Source of the DNA: Thermoproteota archaeon
Lineage (GTDB): Archaea; Thermoproteota; Korarchaeia; Korarchaeales; Korarchaeaceae
NCBI GenBank assembly: GCA_011042755.1
Contig: DRBY01000125.1
Location: forward strand, 1 to 7,577
Direction: 5' to 3'
DNA: 7,577 bases
Part shown: piece after piece, positions 1-5,387 of the stretch
How positions within the stretch are numbered: position 1 is the stretch's first letter
Layout of the letters: each line of letters starts with the position of its first letter
Program-made: the position numbers and the translations under genes
Notes under the pieces: model-generated
The model's database searches: none
What the model was told of the DNA's origin: nothing
The model's input: the letters and a program-made list of their open reading frames with translations, nothing else

Positions 1-677
1 ATCAAGTTCCCTCCCTTGTGGAAGGCCCACCAGTACCCGCCCGGAGCGATGTCCATGTTCAGGTAGATGACAGCGTAGCCCCTCTCCCTCTCAGGAACCT
101 CCTCCACATCTATTATCTCCCTGAAGGCCGAGTAGAAGTCCTCGTGCGGGGGCTTGTAGGACACCCACCACTCGCTCGGCAGGCTCGTCCTCAGCCTCGC
201 GGGGACGCCCGTGGCGTCTATCGTGACCTTCGCCCTGATCTCGTAGATCCGCCTCCCCTTCAGGTCCTTGACCTCGACCCCGACGACGTTGGATCCCTCG
301 ACTAAGGGCCTGAAGGCGTGGTGCTCAGCGAGAACCTCAACTCCGGCCTGCTCAGCCATCTTGAGGAGCCTCTGACCGAAGGCATGCCTGTTGAGAGCGT
401 ACCCCTCGCCCTCAACGATGAAGTAATCCTTCTCGTTTGGCGCGAACACCTTGACTCCTCCGAACCTGCCGTCCACCTCCTGCCCGGTCGGGTGGGGTAT
501 GCCGACCCTGTCGAAGTGCCTGACGTCTATCGCGTCTCCGCAGACCTTCAGCCCGATCTGCTCCTTGGGCTTCATGTCTATGAGAGCGACCTTCAGCCCC
601 TCGCGAGCCAGGAAGTACGCGGCCGTTGCGCCAGCAGTCCCGGCGCCGGCCACCAGAACATCATAGCTCTCCTCCAT
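1..677 (-). CDS. Geranylgeranyl reductase family FAD-dependent oxidoreductase (GGR1), 3' end cut by window edge
   Basis: The N-terminal 225 residues of a flavoprotein are present; the rest lies beyond the left edge. It begins MEESYDVLVAGAGTAGATAA, a Rossmann FAD-binding fold with the GxGxxG loop at residues 11-16 and an acidic residue ending the second strand (D34). A KVCGDAI motif at about 44-50 and GGYWWAF at about 213-219 are the conserved Cys motif and the substrate-pocket YxWxF motif of the geranylgeranyl reductase/ChlP family. The CGDA form of the Cys motif, as I recall it, resembles crenarchaeal enzymes that hydrogenate the double bonds of ether-lipid chains. The usual FPK after the YxW motif reads FHK here. 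The ATG is preceded by AGGTGG, a good Shine-Dalgarno. The gene diverges from an HxlR-type regulator and shares a repeat-rich promoter gap with it. The family assignment is firm; the exact substrate (lipid, quinone side chain or other isoprenoid) is inferred. Confidence 0.88.
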   Translation of the reverse strand, partial: MEESYDVLVAGAGTAGATAAYFLAREGLKVALIDMKPKEQIGLKVCGDAIDVRHFDRVGIPHPTGQEVDGRFGGVKVFAPNEKDYFIVEGEGYALNRHAFGQRLLKMAEQAGVEVLAEHHAFRPLVEGSNVVGVEVKDLKGRRIYEIRAKVTIDATGVPARLRTSLPSEWWVSYKPPHEDFYSAFREIIDVEEVPERERGYAVIYLNMDIAPGGYWWAFHKGGNL

Positions 678-684
678 GAGCCAC

Positions 685-713
685 CACCTGGTTTCGTTAA
701 CGCACCAGGTGCG
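685..713. promoter_or_regulatory. Inverted-repeat operator candidate in the divergent GGR1/HxlR promoter
   Basis: Two overlapping symmetries are visible. CACCTGGT at 685-692 is mirrored by ACCAGGTG at 704-711 with an 11-bp spacer that contains GTTAAC. The right arm is also the core of a perfect 13-bp palindrome, CGCACCAGGTGCG, at 701-713. The block lies between the shared TATA box and the GGR1 start, overlapping the expected GGR1 transcription start and its Shine-Dalgarno, and directly upstream of the regulator's TATA box. A dimeric winged-helix repressor bound here could silence GGR1 and influence its own gene. Binding by the adjacent regulator is inference. Confidence 0.6.
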
Positions 714-718
714 CTAAG

Positions 719-725
719 TTATAAG
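719..725. promoter_or_regulatory. Palindromic TATA box shared by divergent GGR1 and HxlR promoters
   Basis: TTATAA at 719-724 reads the same on both strands. On the minus strand it lies about 25 bp before an expected start near 696, giving GGR1 a leader of about 20 nt with AGGTGG in it. On the plus strand a start 25-30 bp downstream would fall at about 748-758, close to the GTG of the regulator, implying a leaderless or nearly leaderless mRNA. No other TATA-like element is seen in this gap. Confidence 0.5.
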
Positions 726-757
726 GAGAGAAGTGAGCCCGCTACAACCTAGTTGGG

Positions 758-1183
758 GTGATCTCACTGAGGCTGGCGGACGAACTTAGGGAGATCGTGG
801 AGGCCAGGCTTGAGCACACGGTGAGGGGCATCGAGGAGACCCTGAGGGTTATCCTGAGCAGGCAGGAGATCTCGAGGGAGGAGCTCGTCGAGGCGCTCGA
901 CAGGCTGCAGTCGGCGTTCTCCCTGCTGTCGCAGAGGTGGGTTCTCCCCATCCTCCTGGTCCTGCTGCTCAGCGGTCAGGCCAGATTCGGGGAGCTCAGG
1001 AGGACGCTGGGCGTCGGATCCAGGGTGCTCACGGACAAGCTGAAGGCCCTGGAGTCGGCTGGGCTCGTCAAGAGGAAGGTTGACCCGGGGCCTCCAGTGG
1101 CGAGCTGGTACTCACTGACCCCCCGAGGGAGGGAGCTGGCGCTTCTGTCCGTCCCCCTGCTCTACAGGGCCGCCTCAGATTAG
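758..1183 (+). CDS. HxlR-family winged-helix transcriptional regulator with long helical N-terminus
   Basis: This 141-residue protein carries an HxlR-type winged helix from about residue 58 to 130: SQRWVLPILLVLL opens the domain, ARFGELRRTL follows, VGSRVLTDKLKALESAGLV (about 86-104) is the recognition-helix region, and the wing ends in the typical SWYSLTPRGREL. HxlR proteins bind DNA as dimers and usually control a neighbouring gene. Residues 1-57 are an unusual charged, helical extension (Arg/Glu/Leu rich, possibly coiled coil) where most members have only a short lead-in. The N-terminal redox or aldehyde-sensing Cys of B. subtilis HxlR is absent; indeed the protein has no Cys. The start is GTG at 758; no upstream in-frame start exists after the promoter, and TATA spacing fits leaderless initiation. 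Its likely targets are the divergent GGR1 and itself. Confidence 0.85.
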   Translation: MISLRLADELREIVEARLEHTVRGIEETLRVILSRQEISREELVEALDRLQSAFSLLSQRWVLPILLVLLLSGQARFGELRRTLGVGSRVLTDKLKALESAGLVKRKVDPGPPVASWYSLTPRGRELALLSVPLLYRAASD

Positions 1184-1196
1184 CGCTATGCGATAG

Positions 1197-1203
1197 TTTT
1201 ATC
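1197..1203 (+). promoter_or_regulatory. TATA box for GGR2 (leaderless start)
   Basis: TTTTATC lies in the 43-bp gap between the regulator and GGR2, centred about 27 bp before the ATG at 1227, and no Shine-Dalgarno precedes that ATG. This spacing is typical of leaderless archaeal mRNAs, so GGR2 and the genes coupled to it probably have their own promoter. Confidence 0.5.
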
Positions 1204-1226
1204 CTAATTGAGGGAAACGTGGCCGG

Positions 1227-2483
1227 ATGCCCCTCTTCGACGTCGTGATCGTGGGTGGAGGGCCTGCGGGCTCAACGGCCGCGGAAAAGCTGTCCGAGAA
1301 GGGCTTCAAGGTGCTCGTAGTCGAAAAGGAGCGGCATCCGAGGCGAAAGGTCTGCGGCGGCGCTCTGTCGCTGAGGGCCGTTAGGAAGTTCCGCATACCT
1401 CTTGAAAAAGCGGTGGAGGTCAGGAACGTCTTCTTCTGGGGTCCGGGAGAAGTTCGCCTGACCGTCCCATCAGACGAGCCTGTTGGATACCTCATGAGGA
1501 GGGAGGATCTCGACTCGATTCTCTTCAGGAGGGCCTCAGACGCCGGAGCGCAGGTTAGGGAGTGTGAGACCGTCAAGAGCGTGCTGGTAGATCAGTCTGG
1601 CGTAACGGTAATCACGACGTCGGGTAAGTACAAGGGGAGGGCCGTTATCGGAGCGGACGGGTTCTCCTCCAGAGTCAGGGACTCCCTAGGGCTCACGCCG
1701 AGGGATTGGTACAGGGGGAGCGCCTTCTGCCCAGTCTGCTACTTCCCTCTCCCCGAGGGCGGAGAGAGGTCTGCTGACACGGAGTTTTACCTCGGGATCT
1801 TTGGAGAGGGATACGCCTGGATCTTCAGGCACGCGGACCACCTCAACATAGGGATCGGCACGTTCCTCAGGAACTACAGCTCCCACCCAGCTGACGACCT
1901 GCTCAAATTCCTGAGGGAGAACTACGATGCGTCCAAGAGGATCCCGAGGCTCCCAGAGCGATCAGAGATAGTTGGGGCCTACATCCCATACGACGGGGCC
2001 GTGCCAAAGACCTACGCGAACAGGGCGCTGCTCGTGGGAGACGCGGCCGGGTTCGTGAGCACGCTGACCGGGGAGGGAGTGTACTTCGCAATGCTGTCGG
2101 CTGAGATAGCCGCCGACGTGCTGAAGAGAGCGCTCGAAGAAGACGACCTCTCCGAGGAGCGGCTGGCGGAGTACCAGAAGAGGTGGCTCGAGGAGCCCGA
2201 GCTCGGAGAGATGCTGTCCTACGGGAAGCTCCTGAGGGACCTCCTCTTCAAGGATCAGAGGCTCCTGTCCAGCATCCTCAGAGCCGCCGCGGGGGACGAG
2301 AAGCTGGCTGGGCTCCTAAGGGACGTCGTCTTCGGCCTCATAGGATACAGAGAGGCGACGAGAGAGCTGGCCAAGAGGGTCCCGCTTAGAGTGGCGCTAG
2401 ACATGCTGTTGTTGGCGCCACGTGAGGTCCTGAGGCTGGCGTCAGGTTCGGCCAGCCCGTTTTTCGGGGGTAAGGGTAGATGA
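1227..2483 (+). CDS. Geranylgeranyl reductase family FAD-dependent oxidoreductase (GGR2), complete
   Basis: At 418 residues this is full length for the family. The dinucleotide-binding loop GGGPAG is at 10-15, with E33 at the end of the second strand. KVCGG at 41-45 is the classic Cys motif of GGR/ChlP-type reductases. GYAWIF at 195-200 is the substrate-pocket YxWxF motif followed by LNIGIG, and LLVGDAAGF (D272) is the second FAD-contact motif. Residues from about 300 form the helical C-terminal domain. The expected reaction is stepwise hydrogenation of an isoprenoid chain with reduced FAD, but related enzymes also act on quinone or chlorophyll-like side chains, so the substrate is open. It differs clearly from GGR1 (CGG instead of CGD), so the two are diverged paralogues, not a recent duplication. 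Its stop overlaps the next start as ATGA, indicating translational coupling. Confidence 0.9.
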   Translation: MPLFDVVIVGGGPAGSTAAEKLSEKGFKVLVVEKERHPRRKVCGGALSLRAVRKFRIPLEKAVEVRNVFFWGPGEVRLTVPSDEPVGYLMRREDLDSILFRRASDAGAQVRECETVKSVLVDQSGVTVITTSGKYKGRAVIGADGFSSRVRDSLGLTPRDWYRGSAFCPVCYFPLPEGGERSADTEFYLGIFGEGYAWIFRHADHLNIGIGTFLRNYSSHPADDLLKFLRENYDASKRIPRLPERSEIVGAYIPYDGAVPKTYANRALLVGDAAGFVSTLTGEGVYFAMLSAEIAADVLKRALEEDDLSEERLAEYQKRWLEEPELGEMLSYGKLLRDLLFKDQRLLSSILRAAAGDEKLAGLLRDVVFGLIGYREATRELAKRVPLRVALDMLLLAPREVLRLASGSASPFFGGKGR

Positions 2484-2902
2484 GGGTTACCTGCCCGAGG
2501 TGTGGTAGGGTTGAGGATGTGGAACTCACTCCTGAGCTGAGGTCGGAGGCCCAAGAGTCCCCGGCCGGGGCCGCGATACTGGCGATAGACCACGGTGACC
2601 ACACTCTCGTGCTAATGATAACAGAGTCTGGTGAGGTCGCTAGCGTGGAGGTTGCGGCCAAGGTAGAGCGTGGGAAGTCCGTTATAGACAGGCTGAAGGT
2701 GAGACCCATCCCGTCGAAGTCCCCTCCGAGCCTCGACGCGCTGGAGAGGGACGAGTGGAGAGTGTTCGCCCTGTGCGATGGCAGGCGGACCGCCGCCGAG
2801 ATTGCTTCAATCCTCGGGATGCCCGAGGGCATGGTGCGCCTAATTTTGGAGTCGCTGAGGGTTCGGGGGTACCTGTCTGACATCTTGGTGGAGGTGGTGT
2901 GA
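2480..2902 (+). CDS. Unknown protein: N-terminal CxxC knuckle, middle beta region, C-terminal winged-helix-like domain
   Basis: I do not recognise a named family for this 140-residue protein. It opens MRVTCPRCGR, a zinc-ribbon-like CxxC (C5, C8); no second Cys pair follows (the only other Cys is C99), so any metal site would need a partner molecule or another ligand. Residues 31-62 (AAILAIDHGDHTLVLMI and onward) alternate hydrophobic residues as in a small beta sheet. Residues 86-140 read as a winged helix: CDGRRTAAEIASILGMPEGM, then VRLILESLRVRGYL, a pattern common at the C-terminus of archaeal regulators. The ATG lies inside the stop of GGR2 (ATGA), with a G-rich stretch 8-14 bp upstream. 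Being between GGR2 and the V4R protein, it could be the DNA-binding or adaptor partner of the V4R sensor; that is inference. Confidence 0.75.
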   Translation: MRVTCPRCGRVEDVELTPELRSEAQESPAGAAILAIDHGDHTLVLMITESGEVASVEVAAKVERGKSVIDRLKVRPIPSKSPPSLDALERDEWRVFALCDGRRTAAEIASILGMPEGMVRLILESLRVRGYLSDILVEVV

Positions 2903-3571
2903 GTGATCAGAGCGAGTCCCCTCGCGGTTATGGTGGCCAAGCTCAGGAAGAGGTTGGGCGGGAGCGTCGTGGACACATTCACGCTGAACAGAGTCTACCT
3001 CATGGCTGTGACCGAGATGTTCGAGGCCCTTGGGTTCGAGGAGGCTCCCAAGAGGATATTCGAGTGGGGCTACGCCATGGGCCACGCTTACCTGCTCAAG
3101 CTGGAGAAGGATGTGAAGGCCTACCCTCCGGACCTCAGGACCATTCGATTCATCGGAAGGCTCGCCTGGTACATGTTTTCCGGCAATGACCCGCAGGTAG
3201 AGGCCTGGGAGACTGAGACCTCCGAGGGCAGGTGGTTCCACCTCAGGGTGCGAGATCCCAGGTCGCCCTGGGCCTCCGGAGTGAGCCTGGGGAGGAGGAT
3301 ATGCCACTACCCGGCCGGGGCATACGAGGCGGCGGGAAACACGTTCTACGCACTCGTGGAGGACTTCGGGCACTACGTGATCTCGAGGGAGACTAAGTGC
3401 ATTGCGAAGGGAGACGAGCACTGCGAACTCACTTGGGTCGCGGTGCCGAAGGGCGTGAGCCTAGACAAAGCCTTGGAAGTCGTTGGGCGCGACTTTGGAG
3501 ACGCGCTGGAAGAGGTTCCGCCAGACGTGACCAGGCGCCTCTACTCCAAGACGTTTGGAAGAGAGCTGTAG
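2903..3571 (+). CDS. V4R (4-vinyl reductase) domain protein with apparent zinc site
   Basis: The C-terminal half of this 222-residue protein is a V4R domain, a small-molecule-binding fold found in BchJ-like proteins and in the sensor part of phenol/xylene regulators (DmpR, XylR, MopR). The diagnostic stretch is RETKCIAKGDEHCELTW at about 162-178, preceded by CHYPAGAYEAAG from 134. The residues C134, E163, C166 and C174 match the Cys/Glu/Cys/Cys zinc set of phenol sensors, including the E-x2-C-x7-C spacing. Residues 1-110 form a helical N-terminal part, as is usual in stand-alone V4R proteins. No AAA+ or other output domain is attached, so a signal would have to pass to a partner, plausibly the preceding winged-helix protein. 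The GTG start begins at the base after that gene's stop, with GGAGGTGG just upstream, so the two are co-translated. The ligand is unknown; a hydrophobic or aromatic compound fits the family. Confidence 0.85.
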   Translation: MIRASPLAVMVAKLRKRLGGSVVDTFTLNRVYLMAVTEMFEALGFEEAPKRIFEWGYAMGHAYLLKLEKDVKAYPPDLRTIRFIGRLAWYMFSGNDPQVEAWETETSEGRWFHLRVRDPRSPWASGVSLGRRICHYPAGAYEAAGNTFYALVEDFGHYVISRETKCIAKGDEHCELTWVAVPKGVSLDKALEVVGRDFGDALEEVPPDVTRRLYSKTFGREL

Positions 3572-3572
3572 G

Positions 3573-4115
3573 GTGGCGGGCTTGTCGCTGGTGCCGTTCA
3601 AAGACAAGAGGCCGAGAGTGCACCCCTCTGCTTACGTGGACCCAGGAGCCAGGCTGGCGGGAGACGTTGAGATCGGGCCGAGGTGCGCGGTGCTCTTCGG
3701 GGCTGCCTTAAGGGGGGACGACGAGCCCGTCAGAGTGCTTGAGGGCTCTGTCGTGCTCGAGCAGTGCCTGATAGAGGCTCCCGAGGGACACCCAGTCACG
3801 ATAGGGCCTGGCGCCCTCATCTCGCACTGCGCCACGGTTCACGGCGCCGTGGTGGAGGAGGGCGCTCTCGTCGGAATAGGGGCCATAGTGCTCGACGGAG
3901 CCGTAGTCGGGAGAGAGGCTATCGTCGGGGCCGGCGCCGTAGTGCTGCCGGGAACTGTTATCGAGCCTCGATCGCTAGTCGTCGGGGTACCGGCGAAGGT
4001 CGTCAGAGGGGTTACGAAGGAGGAGGTAGAAGGAGTCAGGAAGGAGATTGAGAGAGTTCTCGAGAAGGCCAGCGTCTACCGCGCTTACTTCGAGAGGAGG
4101 GGCGGCTCACTCTAG
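3573..4115 (+). CDS. Gamma-carbonic-anhydrase-like hexapeptide-repeat protein with altered metal site
   Basis: This protein of about 180 residues is a left-handed beta-helix of the gamma carbonic anhydrase/YrdA class: HPSAYVDPGARLAGDVEIG opens the repeats, LRGD (R47, D49) is conserved, and SHCATVHG gives H85 and H90, two of the three zinc ligands. A gapless match by eye to archaeal relatives puts E68 where the first zinc His belongs, and V60 and L62 where the catalytic Asn and Gln (NxQD) belong. It may therefore bind metal differently and have lost carbonic anhydrase activity. H73 in GHP is a family position that is not normally a ligand. Start choice is uncertain: GTG 3573 directly follows the V4R stop; TTG 3582 has AGGGTGG five bases upstream; an overlapping TTG at 3555 is less likely. 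It runs 9 bp into the convergent PHI gene. The C-terminus (about 149-180) is a helix, as in the family. Confidence 0.82.
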   Translation: MAGLSLVPFKDKRPRVHPSAYVDPGARLAGDVEIGPRCAVLFGAALRGDDEPVRVLEGSVVLEQCLIEAPEGHPVTIGPGALISHCATVHGAVVEEGALVGIGAIVLDGAVVGREAIVGAGAVVLPGTVIEPRSLVVGVPAKVVRGVTKEEVEGVRKEIERVLEKASVYRAYFERRGGSL

Positions 4116-4679
4116 GCTGGCGTGCCTCCGGGCTATGTCCTCCTCAGTCTTCCCGAGCCTGTGGGCCAGCTCGGATATCAGGGCGTCGCAGAATACCATC
4201 GTGGAGAGTTCAAACAGCGTCCCCAAGGGGGTCAGCGGCTCGTGTATTCCCATGATCTGGCGGGACTCATAGTCGGGCGTGCTCTCCGGAAGGATCCTCC
4301 CCTCGATAGTCACGACGACATCCGCGAGCTTGCCTATCGTCGACTCCGGGTAGCTCGTTATTGCCGCCACGACTCCCCCGAGCTTCTTAGCCTGCCTCGC
4401 TATCGTGGCGGGATAGAGGGTCTCGCCTGACCCGCTTATCACTATCAGGAGGTCTCCGGGATCCATCCTGGGCGTCGTGGTCTCTCCAACCACGTGCACT
4501 GAGAAGCCCAAGTGCATTAGCCGCATTGCGAAGGCCTTGGCCACCAAGCCAGACCGACCAGCTCCGACGACGAATATCCTCCTGTCGCCCAGCGTTCTCA
4601 GGATGGATGAGGCCAGCCTCTCAGCCTGCTCGTCGTCTAAGGAGGACAAGTTCTCCTCTAAGGCCTTAGTTAACCTCAA
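4107..4679 (-). CDS. hxlB: 6-phospho-3-hexuloisomerase (PHI), SIS domain
   Basis: This 190-residue SIS-domain protein matches the size of PHI from archaea and methylotrophs. It isomerises D-arabino-3-hexulose-6-phosphate to fructose-6-phosphate. The landmarks are RRIFVVGAGRSGLVAKAFAMRL at about 33-54, the Gly-rich loop, then GETTTP (about 66-71), LLIVISGSGET (about 77-87, the phosphate-binding Ser/Thr loop), and IMGIHEPLTPLGTLFELS near the C-terminus, which is typical of PHI rather than of sugar-phosphate aminotransferases. In archaea lacking the oxidative pentose pathway PHI and HPS run in the reverse direction to make ribulose-5-phosphate. The start appears to be TTG at 4679; no in-frame ATG or GTG lies between it and the TATA box. 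The HPS gene diverges immediately upstream. Its 3' end overlaps the gamma-CA-like gene by 9 bp. Confidence 0.92.
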   Translation of the reverse strand: MRLTKALEENLSSLDDEQAERLASSILRTLGDRRIFVVGAGRSGLVAKAFAMRLMHLGFSVHVVGETTTPRMDPGDLLIVISGSGETLYPATIARQAKKLGGVVAAITSYPESTIGKLADVVVTIEGRILPESTPDYESRQIMGIHEPLTPLGTLFELSTMVFCDALISELAHRLGKTEEDIARRHASLE

Positions 4680-4707
4680 GGCCTTCTCTCGGACTCCCAG
4701 GGGGCAT
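4666..4707 (-). other. Possible 13-codon upstream ORF overlapping the PHI start
   Basis: An ATG at 4707 lies about 27 bp from the centre of the TATA box at 4731-4738, exactly where a leaderless message would begin. It opens a 13-codon frame (MPPGSPREGLEVN) ending at TAA 4666-4668, which spans the TTG of PHI in a different frame. It could be a leader peptide that tunes PHI translation, or simple coincidence in a short, GC-rich region. Confidence 0.2.
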
Positions 4708-4729
4708 CCCCGCCGCCGGACCTGCTACC

Positions 4730-4739
4730 AAATATATTG
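4730..4739. promoter_or_regulatory. Palindromic TATA box shared by PHI and HPS
   Basis: AATATATT at 4731-4738 is self-complementary and is the only AT-rich element between the two divergent genes. To the right it predicts a start near 4760, a few bases ahead of the HPS ATG at 4767. To the left it predicts a start near 4708 for PHI. Sharing one box should tie expression of the two pathway enzymes together or make them compete. Confidence 0.55.
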
Positions 4740-4766
4740 TTCGGGGACCCTAGGCCGGGCGGTACC

Positions 4767-5387
4767 ATGGATGTGTACGTCTCGCTAGACCTGACGGATC
4801 TGGGCAGGGCGATCAGGATAGCGATGGAAGCTTGGCGCGCCGGTCTCAGGCACTTCGAGGTTGGAACGCCGCTCATTAAGTGGGAAGGGATCTCTGCCGT
4901 GAGAGCGCTTAGATCCGCGCTTCCAGATGCCGTGATATTCGCAGATACCAAGACGGCAGACGTCGGCTGGCTGGAGACCCAGATGGCCTTGGAGGCGGGA
5001 GCTAACGTGGTCAGCGTCCTCGGGGCCGCTCCAGACGAGACCGTGAGGTCTGCCGTCGAGACCGCAGAGAGGCTAGGCGGCAGGGTACTCGCCGACACGC
5101 TCGGCCTGAGGGAGAGGGTTCCACAGAGAGCTAGGGAACTCGCATCGCTCGGAGTTCACATGATCTGCGTTCACAGAGGCGTGGACGAGGGAGTCTTCTC
5201 CGACGAGGCTCTCTTGAAGGAGTTGAGGGGCCTCGGAGTAGAGATAGGAGCGGCGGGCGGTCTGACTCCGGAGAGGATCTCCTCCCTCAGAGGGATGGTC
5301 GACTTCGTCATGGTGGGCAGGTACATCACTGGCAGCGACGATCCCTTCACGGCGGCTAAGAAGGTCTTGGAGGCTGCCGAGGGCTAA
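4767..5387 (+). CDS. hxlA: 3-hexulose-6-phosphate synthase (HPS), orotidine-monophosphate-decarboxylase-like barrel
   Basis: The 206-residue protein has the length and motifs of stand-alone HPS. It opens MDVYVSLDLTD with the first barrel-strand Asp, then HFEVGTPLIKWEG, then VIFADTKTADVG (D60, K62, D65), the catalytic D-x-K-x-x-D core of this TIM-barrel suprafamily. IGAAGGLTPERI and VDFVMVGRYITGSDDP are the C-terminal phosphate-binding loops. HPS condenses formaldehyde with ribulose-5-phosphate; in archaea the reverse reaction, with PHI, supplies pentose phosphate for nucleotides. The ATG at 4767 was preferred to a TTG at 4737 because the latter lies within the TATA box and upstream of any plausible transcript. 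Unlike many archaea, where HPS is fused to Fae or to PHI, here it is free and divergent from PHI. It ends in a 4-bp tail-to-tail overlap with the KaiC-like gene. Confidence 0.93.
   Translation: MDVYVSLDLTDLGRAIRIAMEAWRAGLRHFEVGTPLIKWEGISAVRALRSALPDAVIFADTKTADVGWLETQMALEAGANVVSVLGAAPDETVRSAVETAERLGGRVLADTLGLRERVPQRARELASLGVHMICVHRGVDEGVFSDEALLKELRGLGVEIGAAGGLTPERISSLRGMVDFVMVGRYITGSDDPFTAAKKVLEAAEG

Noticed and set aside
318..752. 144-codon plus-strand open frame opposite GGR1
   Set aside because: It lies wholly antisense to a clear flavoprotein, reads low-complexity Leu/Pro/Glu text, and runs through the divergent promoter region.
2386..3421. Long minus-strand open frames opposite the winged-helix and V4R genes
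   Set aside because: They are Ser/Thr- or Pro/His-rich antisense shadows typical of GC-rich DNA; the plus-strand proteins have recognisable motifs and coupled starts.
4737..4766. Extended HPS start at TTG 4737
   Set aside because: The TTG overlaps the TATA box and would lie upstream of the expected transcript; homologues begin at the VYVSLDLTD strand.
4676..5098. 140-codon minus-strand frame overlapping HPS
   Set aside because: It is antisense to a well-conserved HPS, has Ser/Ala-rich composition and shows no motif.
758..5387. The HxlR-type regulator as controller of the HPS/PHI pair, as HxlR is in Bacillus
   Set aside because: The genes are over 3 kb apart, and I could not find the CACCTGGT/ACCAGGTG operator near the HPS/PHI promoter; the HxlR family is broad and usually acts on adjacent genes.
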